From SAR202 cluster bacterium AD-804-J14_MRT_500m (lineage in GTDB: Bacteria > Chloroflexota > Dehalococcoidia > UBA3495 > GCA-2712585), in contig VEXF01000048.1 of the NCBI GenBank assembly GCA_009391275.1, forward strand, positions 1 to 9,428: 9,428 nt of DNA, written 5' to 3'. The translations under genes and the position numbers were made by a program. Position 1 is the first letter of the stretch; each line of letters starts with the position of its first letter. The notes under the pieces were generated by a model. The model made no database searches. It saw only the letters and a program-made list of their open reading frames with translations, and was not told the DNA's origin. Below are positions 1-6,744 of this stretch, piece after piece.

Positions 1-2
1 TA

Positions 3-1754
3 ATAAGGGTACTCCCGTTTGTTCTTCAGACTCTCAGTTGGTCGGCAGATCGTCTAGGCCCGATATGGTTGTCATTTGGATTAAAACGTATGGTACGCGA
101 TCCACTTCCACCGATATATCTTATGGTGATGATACTGTTAGCTGCCGGTCTGGCTAGCTTTACCACCTCGGTCCAATCTACAAGGGTTCGAAGTGAAATA
201 GATAGGGTTAGCTATACCACTGGCGCCGATATGGTGGTCAAATCGAGAGGAACTCAGGGGATTGCAGATAGTTTGGCTGAGCTTAGCGGGATAAAAAGTT
301 TCACTCCTGTACAAAGATCTGTTTTTCCTGTGAACGGCAAACCCGGGGTTTCATCAGCATTATTGCTAGGCATAGATTCTGAGATAATTGACGATGTTTC
401 ATGGTTTAGAAAAGATTTTTCAGACTCTAGACTTGTCGATTTGGCATTGATGATAGCTCCAATGGACAGAGAGATTGATGCGATAAATATACCTGAAGAC
501 ACTATATCCTTAGGGTTATGGGCTCGTGCTGATGTGCCGGGGATAGCGCCGAACATCACTTTTAGCTTTCGTGGTTCTGAAGGACGCCTCAAAGATTTGA
601 GTCTGGGACGTTTTGAAACTCAAGAATGGACCTATCTGGAGACAGAAATAGCAGAGTCGTTACAAGAACTGGAGTCGCCTGTGGATCTCTATGCTATCAG
701 AGTGAAATATCCTTTCTCTGGTGGCCCTAAAAAAGGAGGAGTGAGCATAGATGAAGTAACTGGCTATAAGGGCTTAGATCGTGAGTCTGGTGAGGTGTTG
801 ATAGCCTTTGAAGGTTTCAATCCTTGGGTAGCGTTTTCAACTAGAGGCTTGTTATCGGATGTTGTGGAATATACCTCGAACGCTGCCTATGCTGGTGATT
901 CTGGATTGGAAATCCTATGGGAAGATTCTTTGGTGGATCAGAATAGGGGTGCCATGATCCCGATTGGTCGATACCCGATACCAGCTGTTGGTGGAGAACC
1001 GTTTCGTAATGGAGACAAGGTCCGTTTATTAGTAGGGGGAGGAAAAATACCAGTGCCGATTGAAGTGATAGGTGAGGCTAAGTTTTTCCCTACAGCAGGC
1101 AATAGAGGTCAAGCTTTTTTACTAGTCGATAGGGGGACCTACGATAACTACATGGAAGTTACAGGTTTAGAACCCAAACAGGAGCCACAAGAATTCTGGT
1201 TGTCATTAGATAACGACGCCGATCGACAGATTGTTGCAGATAATCTAAGAACACAGTTACCGTCTAGGGCGCTTATTGTGGATAGAGCCGAAGCATTGGC
1301 GGAATCGCAAAGTGACCCTCTTAATGGGTCTGGCTGGTGGAGTTTGAACCAACTGGGATTAGGAGCTCTGGTGGCTGTAGTATTGCTCGCTATGCTGCTA
1401 CATGTAACCGTTGCAATGATGAATTCAAGGATAGATTTGGCTGTGACCAGGGTGTTGGGCTTGTCTCGAACACAATTGGGGCTGACATTAGCAATAGAAA
1501 TATTGTCTTTGGTATTTTTGGGAATACTAGTCGGGACCGCTACAGGAATTTTCTTGGCAAGTTGGGTCGTAGATAAGATTGATGTCACCGAAACTGGGGC
1601 TCGAGTGATTCCACCTAGTGTTCTCACCGTTGATCCGTGGTCGCTAGGGTTTGTGTTGGGAGCGTTGATTCTACTGGCTGTAGCAAGCACGATAGTTGCA
1701 TGGATCGTGGCAAATAAGGTTAGCTCCGCTGAACAATTACGGTTAGGTCAATGA
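3..1754 (+). CDS. FtsX/MacB-type ABC transporter permease, C-terminal 583 residues (5' end outside window)
   Basis: This is the C-terminal half of a large membrane permease that would pair with an ABC ATPase. The frame has no stop back to base 3. The 22 residues before the TTG at 69 (including RLGPIW) align with the matching part of the downstream permease (LIATPW, then GLRR versus GLKR), so the real start lies left of the window. In the 583-residue numbering, membrane segments lie at about 37-56, 452-472, 492-522 and 546-570. A roughly 395-residue extracytoplasmic loop separates the first two. The last three form the FtsX core, with the usual cytoplasmic RVLGLSRTQL coupling segment between the second and third. 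The loop holds a DVSWFRKDFSD block and a beta-rich insert (about 507-773 bp) resembling a galactose-binding or carbohydrate-binding jelly-roll. It lies 22 bp upstream of a paralogous permease in an evident operon. The family is clear; the transported substrate is unknown. Confidence 0.9.
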   Translation: MRVLPFVLQTLSWSADRLGPIWLSFGLKRMVRDPLPPIYLMVMILLAAGLASFTTSVQSTRVRSEIDRVSYTTGADMVVKSRGTQGIADSLAELSGIKSFTPVQRSVFPVNGKPGVSSALLLGIDSEIIDDVSWFRKDFSDSRLVDLALMIAPMDREIDAINIPEDTISLGLWARADVPGIAPNITFSFRGSEGRLKDLSLGRFETQEWTYLETEIAESLQELESPVDLYAIRVKYPFSGGPKKGGVSIDEVTGYKGLDRESGEVLIAFEGFNPWVAFSTRGLLSDVVEYTSNAAYAGDSGLEILWEDSLVDQNRGAMIPIGRYPIPAVGGEPFRNGDKVRLLVGGGKIPVPIEVIGEAKFFPTAGNRGQAFLLVDRGTYDNYMEVTGLEPKQEPQEFWLSLDNDADRQIVADNLRTQLPSRALIVDRAEALAESQSDPLNGSGWWSLNQLGLGALVAVVLLAMLLHVTVAMMNSRIDLAVTRVLGLSRTQLGLTLAIEILSLVFLGILVGTATGIFLASWVVDKIDVTETGARVIPPSVLTVDPWSLGFVLGALILLAVASTIVAWIVANKVSSAEQLRLGQ

Positions 1755-1776
1755 TAATTGAGGGCTCTTATTAGTC

Positions 1777-4700
1777 ATGGGCTGGTCATCACTATTTAAT
1801 CAATCGCTAGTCATTGCTATAGGCAGGATTAGATCAGGTTGGCGCTTAGAACTGGCCTTTTTCTTAGGTATATTATTGGCCGTCACGCTAATGTCTAGTG
1901 GGGTTATCTATTCTGATTATCTTCAGGATGCCTCGATAAAACAGACTCTGAAAAAAGCCGATCCAAGCCAAACAAGTATAGTTTTTCTCAGTATAGATAG
2001 GCTTAGTCCGCCAAAGTACCAAGCCACACAACAAGTTATAAGCCAAGAAATATCATCCCGGCTCGGGCGATTCATTAGTGAGGAATCTTTCATACTCGAG
2101 ACTAATACTTTTTTTTACCAAGGCCATACACAATTGGAGCTAGATGATGAGCGGAGACCACGTGGCAAATTACAATATATGCCCAGCTTGCCAAACAGGA
2201 CACAATTAATCGCTGGGGAATGGCCTGTAAACACAAATGACTCAATAGAAGTAGCTATAGATAGCCAAGGGCTTGCATTGATGGATTTGGAGGTCGGTGA
2301 TGAGTTGCGAATTATACGTCCACCTTCTTCCGAGCCTTTACCGCAGGTAGTTCAAATCGTTGCTGAATTCGAGAGACTGGATCCAAATGATGAATTTTGG
2401 TTTGGACTTAACAATGCGTTTACCAAGCAGCGTGAAGATTGGGTTTCTGTGCCTATGTTTACGGCAGTAGATACGCTTCTGTCCGAAAATCCGATGCGGA
2501 CAGATGTGTATCATCCATCGGGAAAGTGGTTCTTTTTCTTAGATAAAGAAAACGTGGATTCAACTGATGTCGAAGACCTGAGGAATCTTATAAGGGAAGT
2601 TGTTTTAATCAAGCAGGATAAGCTAAGTAATGGATCCATATCGACTGATCTTTTGAATTTGCTGGATAGTTATTCTGAGCAAGCTACCTTAACCAAAGTG
2701 CCGCTACTTCTACTCATTTTTATGTCTACCGCGGTGTTGATGTTCTATCTGGCTCTGGTAGCAACGGTGGTGATTAAAGGACGTTCCAAGGAGTTATCCC
2801 TCCTAAAAAGCAGAGGTTCAACAACACTTCAGTTGGGATTATTGGCTTTAGTCGAAGGGTTATTGTTGGCGCTTCCTGCGATTGTATTAGGCCAGATATT
2901 AGCTCTATTGATAGTGCAGATTTTAGGGCGGTATCTATTTTCTGGAGGTGACACAGTCGCATCCATATCTGGTATTTCTATAGGTTTAGGCGTGATAGGT
3001 GGCTTGTTGTCCGTAGGTATGTTTGTGGTAGTGACTATATTGGCATCAAGCCGTGGAGTAGTAGAATTAAGACAAGAAACTGCTAGGCCTCCGCGTACCC
3101 CGTGGCTGCATAGATACTATCTAGATTTCGCTATATTACTACTAATTGGGATCATGTGGTGGCAGGTGCAGGGTAGAGGATCGTTTCTAGTACGATCGTT
3201 AGGTGACGGTGATCTGCAGATTGACTTCTCTCTTTTACTAGCGCCGGTTTTAGGATTAGTTGGGTCCGGGTTACTTGTTCTGAGGTTCTTCCCAATTCTT
3301 TCATCGTTTGCCCTCCGTTTGATAGGGCTTATAGCAACTCCTTGGGTGGTGCATGGTCTGAGAAGAATTTCCAGAGATCCAATGATGCCCGGGATTCTGA
3401 TTGTGCTGCTTATGACGGCTTCTGCACTAGGAGTAGCAGTATCTGTTTTAAGATCAAGTGTTGAACAGAATCAAAAAGACAGATCCTATTACGAAGTCGG
3501 ATCAGATATGCGAATCCAGCATCAATCGCAACTTGTTGGATCCGAGTCAGTAGACGTAGCTGCGGTCGCGCAGGCTCATCCTGAAGTAGTGGAAACTTCT
3601 TATGCCCGTAGAATGGACGCTAGTTTGCTTACCAGCGGTCGGAGCAAACCCGTATCACTACTGGCTGTTGAGACTGATAGATTTGCTGATGTGGCATGGT
3701 TTCGGGATGACTTTTCTGACAAAACACTTCCGGAAATCATCAGTTTGCTTAGCGTAGATGATTTCGGATCGGGCGACGGCATCTTGCTTCCTCTAGATAC
3801 TACCCATCTTGGACTGTGGGTGCGTTTGGGTATATCCGATAAACGAACCATTATTAAAGCCAAAATAGAAGACAGCAATGGACTGGTCTTTGACATGTTA
3901 CTTGGGGAAACAAATGAAAAAGACTGGATGAGAATCGAAAGTCCACTTGTTCCGATAGCGACAAGGTTTGGTAGGTCCAGGATAACGCCAGATGTGCAGC
4001 AGCCTTTCAAGTTACATTCGCTGGTGTTTACGTTTGCATCACAGACTGTACAACCTTCTGTGTTGTATCTAGATCAATTATATGCGGTAACTCCTGCCAA
4101 TCAACATGTAGTTGCGGAGTTTGGAAGCGACGAAGGGTGGCAAACTATTGAAGACTATTCTAGGCCAGGGTTGTCAGGATTCGAGACAAGTAAGTCTGTT
4201 ATTAGAGGGGGTCGTCCTACGGGTGTGTATAGTTCGTCCCCAGCAGGACTAGCAATTCGCGGAATACGTAAAGGTCAACAACAAGGCCCTATTCCTGCCA
4301 TAGTCAGCCATTCGTTCTTTGAACTGTCGGATGCTGAGTTGGGGGACACGGTAAATGTGAGACTTTCAAACGTTGCCGCACCAATCGAGCTGAAAGCGGC
4401 ATCTGAGTTTTTCCCTACGTTGTTTCCACAGAAAGTACCGTTTGTAGTATTAGGTTTAGAAGAGATGAACCGGTTTGTTAGCTTGCACAAGGCGATGAAT
4501 ACCTCGGGGCCCGATGAAGTTTGGATGAAACTATCTGATCCATCAATGCCATGGGATAGTTTGCAGCCATCAATTATAGGGTCGGGAATAAATGTTCGCA
4601 GCGTACACTCTGCTGAAGACATCATTTCTGATAAATTTAAACAAACACTAGTAACATCTGGATGGGAAGGGCTTTTCGTTCTAATGTTTCTGTCGGTTGC

Positions 4701-5085
4701 CGTATCTGGTATCACTGGGTTGATGTTGTTTGCATATATGGATACGCGTGATCGGCAGATGGAGTTTGCATTACTTCGCACATTAGGCTTAAGCAGATTT
4801 CAACTCCGCGGAGTCGTATGGTTTACCCCCATCGTGATTATGCTAGTCGGTGCTGGGTTAGGTACGGGTTTAGGAATAGGATTAACTCAGGCGTTGCTGC
4901 CACTTTTGGAGGTGGCAGAAGAAGGTGTAAAAGTTACGCCTCCTATGGCAGTAAATTTGAATTGGATGGCCATAGCTGCACCTTATCTAACCATTTCAGT
5001 GGTCGCTTTAATTGTAGCGCCTTGGCTTTCTTGGCTAGCTCACAAATTGGATGTACAAGGAGTGTTGAGGATGGGGTCGGGATAA
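1777..5085 (+). CDS. Large FtsX/MacB-type ABC transporter permease (1,102 residues, complete)
   Basis: This is an integral membrane permease built from two FtsX-like halves. I see about ten membrane segments, near residues 24-46, 308-333, 353-382, 399-424, 449-463, 484-503, 537-557, 962-987, 1013-1040 and 1062-1086. Two large extracytoplasmic loops lie at about 47-306 and 558-961. Cytoplasmic coupling segments SLLKSRGSTTLQL (about 341-353) and ALLRTLGLSRFQL (about 998-1010) are typical of permeases that contact a LolD/MacB ATPase. The second loop contains DVAWFRDDFSD (638-648) and a beta-rich, possibly galactose-binding-like insert (about 665-780) ending near LYLDQLYAV. The ATG at 1777 is the only good start: an in-frame TGA lies at 1759, and a GAGGG at 1760-1764 is a weak, rather distant ribosome site. 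It is a tandem paralogue of the upstream permease, and the two may form a heterodimer. Substrate unknown; lipid, lipoprotein or peptide export are possibilities only. Confidence 0.92.
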   Translation: MGWSSLFNQSLVIAIGRIRSGWRLELAFFLGILLAVTLMSSGVIYSDYLQDASIKQTLKKADPSQTSIVFLSIDRLSPPKYQATQQVISQEISSRLGRFISEESFILETNTFFYQGHTQLELDDERRPRGKLQYMPSLPNRTQLIAGEWPVNTNDSIEVAIDSQGLALMDLEVGDELRIIRPPSSEPLPQVVQIVAEFERLDPNDEFWFGLNNAFTKQREDWVSVPMFTAVDTLLSENPMRTDVYHPSGKWFFFLDKENVDSTDVEDLRNLIREVVLIKQDKLSNGSISTDLLNLLDSYSEQATLTKVPLLLLIFMSTAVLMFYLALVATVVIKGRSKELSLLKSRGSTTLQLGLLALVEGLLLALPAIVLGQILALLIVQILGRYLFSGGDTVASISGISIGLGVIGGLLSVGMFVVVTILASSRGVVELRQETARPPRTPWLHRYYLDFAILLLIGIMWWQVQGRGSFLVRSLGDGDLQIDFSLLLAPVLGLVGSGLLVLRFFPILSSFALRLIGLIATPWVVHGLRRISRDPMMPGILIVLLMTASALGVAVSVLRSSVEQNQKDRSYYEVGSDMRIQHQSQLVGSESVDVAAVAQAHPEVVETSYARRMDASLLTSGRSKPVSLLAVETDRFADVAWFRDDFSDKTLPEIISLLSVDDFGSGDGILLPLDTTHLGLWVRLGISDKRTIIKAKIEDSNGLVFDMLLGETNEKDWMRIESPLVPIATRFGRSRITPDVQQPFKLHSLVFTFASQTVQPSVLYLDQLYAVTPANQHVVAEFGSDEGWQTIEDYSRPGLSGFETSKSVIRGGRPTGVYSSSPAGLAIRGIRKGQQQGPIPAIVSHSFFELSDAELGDTVNVRLSNVAAPIELKAASEFFPTLFPQKVPFVVLGLEEMNRFVSLHKAMNTSGPDEVWMKLSDPSMPWDSLQPSIIGSGINVRSVHSAEDIISDKFKQTLVTSGWEGLFVLMFLSVAVSGITGLMLFAYMDTRDRQMEFALLRTLGLSRFQLRGVVWFTPIVIMLVGAGLGTGLGIGLTQALLPLLEVAEEGVKVTPPMAVNLNWMAIAAPYLTISVVALIVAPWLSWLAHKLDVQGVLRMGSG

Positions 5086-5116
5086 CAATTAAGAGATAAA
5101 ACAGGTTAATTTTACT

Positions 5117-5121
5117 AGGAG
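5117..5121 (+). promoter_or_regulatory. Shine-Dalgarno AGGAG ahead of a short leader frame
   Basis: AGGAG lies 10 nt before the ATG at 5132, whereas the ATPase ATG at 5164 has only a weak GGTGTGG before it. The site therefore seems to serve the short frame at 5132-5167, which would pass ribosomes on to the ATPase by stop-start overlap. This is inference from position and sequence only. Confidence 0.45.
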
Positions 5122-5131
5122 CGGTATTAAG

Positions 5132-5167
5132 ATGACATTTGGTAGGTTTAGTGGTGTGGATCTATGA
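5132..5167 (+). CDS. Possible 11-residue leader peptide overlapping the ATPase start
   Basis: A short frame starts with ATG at 5132 and encodes MTFGRFSGVDL. Its TGA at 5165-5167 overlaps the ATPase ATG at 5164 in the arrangement ATGA, which is typical of translationally coupled genes. AGGAG at 5117-5121 gives it the best ribosome site in the gap between the permease and the ATPase. The ATPase frame is closed by TAG at 5149, so it cannot start further upstream and use that site itself. The peptide resembles nothing I recognise. Two readings are possible: a real leader used for coupling, or an earlier start of the ATPase displaced by a small insertion or deletion. Chance cannot be excluded for so short a frame. 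Confidence 0.35.
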   Translation: MTFGRFSGVDL

Positions 5168-5766
5168 AAGATGATCCGAACGCACACATTATTTGTCGTG
5201 ACCTCTTCAAGATATACAAACGGGCCGGACTGGAAGTTGTGGCATTGAGGGGACTTGATATGGAAGTTGCTACGGGAGAAATGGTGGCGATTTTAGGATC
5301 TAGCGGTAGTGGCAAATCCACTTTACTAAATATATTGGCAGGGTTAGATAAACCTTCAGCCGGACATATTCGAGTAGGAACCAGGGATCTCTTGAACATT
5401 TCTGATGCCGAATTAGTCATGTATAGGCGGTTAGATGTAGGGTTTGTGTGGCAGGTTCCTGGTAGAAACTTAGTTCCATATCTAAGTGCTGTGGAAAATG
5501 TTTCTCTTCCCATGGCAATAGCTGGAGTGCAGAAACGAGAGAGACGTAAAAGCGCGGGTGATCTATTAAGTGCGTTAGGGTTGGAGGGCAAACTGAATCG
5601 TCAGCCACATCAACTTTCAGGCGGCGAGCAGCAAAGGGTTGCGATTGCACTTGCAATTGCGAACTCACCTCCATTGTTATTAGCGGATGAACCGACCGGG
5701 GAGCTTGATACGGAAAGTGCAGCTGAGGTTTTTAGACTATTGCAATCACTTTTATTCCTTCTATAG
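5164..5766 (+). CDS. ABC transporter ATPase, LolD/MacB type, 3'-truncated
   Basis: This is the ATP-hydrolysing subunit expected to drive the two permeases upstream. Visible in order: aromatic A-loop region around Y18; Walker A GSSGSGKS (45-52); Q-loop VGFVWQ (Q97); ABC signature LSGGEQQR (151-158); Walker B LLLADEP with catalytic E176; and D-loop GELD (179-182). The LSGGEQQR and EPTGELD forms are typical of the LolD/MacB/FtsE group. Homology stops at about residue 196 (EVFRLLQSL), followed by four unrelated residues and TAG. Family members are usually 220-240 residues and continue through a switch (H-loop) histidine, which is absent here. The end coincides with a breakpoint shared with the truncated hyuB gene on the other strand. 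ATG 5164 is the only start, because TAG at 5149 closes the frame. Family assignment is very secure; activity of this product is doubtful. Confidence 0.92.
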   Translation: MKDDPNAHIICRDLFKIYKRAGLEVVALRGLDMEVATGEMVAILGSSGSGKSTLLNILAGLDKPSAGHIRVGTRDLLNISDAELVMYRRLDVGFVWQVPGRNLVPYLSAVENVSLPMAIAGVQKRERRKSAGDLLSALGLEGKLNRQPHQLSGGEQQRVAIALAIANSPPLLLADEPTGELDTESAAEVFRLLQSLLFLL

Positions 5767-6718
5767 ACCCAGAATTTAACGGTACCCATGGATCTACCAC
5801 GTTCATTAAAGCGGTGTAACATCCCGCTTTCGTCTCAGTAAATGTACAATTTACTGGGCCTCTGACCTGGGGGCTTGATCCAGTAAAATCTAGGGTGACC
5901 TTTTTTCCTGATTTTGTCAGTTTCACGTGTATCTTATGTGGGCCTCCCCCATGACCATCGTCTTCCTGGTAGTCAGTGCCTTCCCACGCTCCATCTGGTA
6001 ACGCTTCAAGCATGTTATGAAATCGCTTGCGCGAATAATTTAAAGCCTCCTCCATACCCTCTTGAACCATCTTGATTCCGTATTTATGTATTAATGCTGA
6101 AACTCGCCGTTCAGCGACTATGTTGGATGCTATTTGAGCTTGAATATCCCCCCAACACTGCTTCGGCAACCTAACATTCTTAAGAATAAAATCCCGTATT
6201 TCTCTATCCAAATTACCTGCTTTATAAAGTTTGGCAGGAGGTATTATCAACGCCTCTTGTATGACATGACGCGCCGTCCCAGACCAGCCTCCAGGGGCCA
6301 TTCCACCTACATCCACCCAATGACCTCTGTTTACTGCAAACCCTATCAAACGTTTTTGCAGGAACATTGGTGACGCCACCACGACATCTGCCTGATGTGA
6401 ACCGCCGTTGTATGGATCGTTAAAAACAATTACGTCCCCAGGTTCGAATTTATCGTATGTTGAGGTCAATGTTTTCATAGGGTCAAATAATGCGCCAGAA
6501 TGTACTGGGATCCCGTAGGCTTGAGCAATCATGCGCGAATCCGCATCAAATAACGCACAAGTGAAATCCCGGCCTTCGCTAAGGCAGGTTGAATATGCGG
6601 ACCGCACCGTAGTTTCCACCATCTCTTCTACTGTCGAAACCAAATAGCTGCGCATAATCTCTGCGGTAAACGAGTCCAGACTGGCTTTAGATTGTATTTT
6701 TTTCTTTTTAGTCACCAT
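5732..6718 (-). CDS. hyuB: Hydantoinase/oxoprolinase subunit B (HyuB family), 3'-truncated
   Basis: HyuB proteins pair with HyuA in ATP-dependent opening of hydantoin or 5-oxoproline rings, or in related carboxylases. Family blocks seen: FNDPYNGGSHQADV (99-112), GHWVDVGGMAPGG (132-144), DFTGSSPQVRGPVN (277-290) and VDPWVPLNSGSIEGIKVIA (308-326). The product ends two residues later at 328, whereas full proteins are roughly 510-590 residues, so about the last 40% is gone. The ATG at 6718 has AAGGGA at 6731-6726 with 7 nt spacing, and the N-terminus carries a lysine-rich stretch (KKKK, 4-7) before family homology begins. It starts 26 bp after hyuA ends, a normal hyuA-hyuB operon layout. Its stop lies inside the + strand ATPase gene. 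The substrate cannot be told from sequence, and the truncated product is probably inactive. Confidence 0.9.
   Translation of the reverse strand: MVTKKKKIQSKASLDSFTAEIMRSYLVSTVEEMVETTVRSAYSTCLSEGRDFTCALFDADSRMIAQAYGIPVHSGALFDPMKTLTSTYDKFEPGDVIVFNDPYNGGSHQADVVVASPMFLQKRLIGFAVNRGHWVDVGGMAPGGWSGTARHVIQEALIIPPAKLYKAGNLDREIRDFILKNVRLPKQCWGDIQAQIASNIVAERRVSALIHKYGIKMVQEGMEEALNYSRKRFHNMLEALPDGAWEGTDYQEDDGHGGGPHKIHVKLTKSGKKVTLDFTGSSPQVRGPVNCTFTETKAGCYTALMNVVDPWVPLNSGSIEGIKVIAIV
5741..5751. other. Rearrangement or chimera junction joining two truncated genes
   Basis: The + strand ATPase matches its family up to the codon ending at 5751 (LLQSL). The - strand HyuB matches its family down to about 5741 (IKVIA, where relatives usually continue with a proline and more). 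The 11 bp in between can be read as either gene, so the break falls inside them and may involve a short shared sequence. Beyond this point each frame runs on into foreign DNA to a chance stop: TAG at 5764-5766 on the + strand, TAA at 5734-5732 on the - strand. The missing 3' part of each gene is not elsewhere in the window. Confidence 0.8.
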
Positions 6719-6725
6719 AACTTAA

Positions 6726-6731
6726 TCCCTT
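6726..6731 (-). promoter_or_regulatory. Ribosome binding site for hyuB
   Basis: On the - strand AAGGGA precedes the ATG at 6718 with 7 nt spacing. It lies in the 26-bp gap between hyuA and hyuB and supports the chosen hyuB start. Confidence 0.6.
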
Positions 6732-6744
6732 ATTTTACCGTCGG

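Noticed and set aside
69..71. TTG as the start of the first permease gene
   Set aside because: The frame stays open to base 3, and the residues before 69 still match the paralogous permease downstream, so the gene begins outside the window.
1148..1690. 180-codon open frame on the - strand inside the first permease gene
   Set aside because: It is a shadow of a well-supported membrane protein gene. The translation is low-complexity (rich in Ser, Thr and Asn) with no recognisable domain.
4275..4781. 168-codon open frame on the - strand inside the second permease gene
   Set aside because: It is antisense to conserved permease sequence, with no domain and no ribosome site worth noting.
5086..5163. 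Possible terminator or promoter between the second permease and the ATPase
   Set aside because: No stable GC-rich hairpin with a T-run and no convincing -35/-10 pair is visible. The gap fits a continuous operon.
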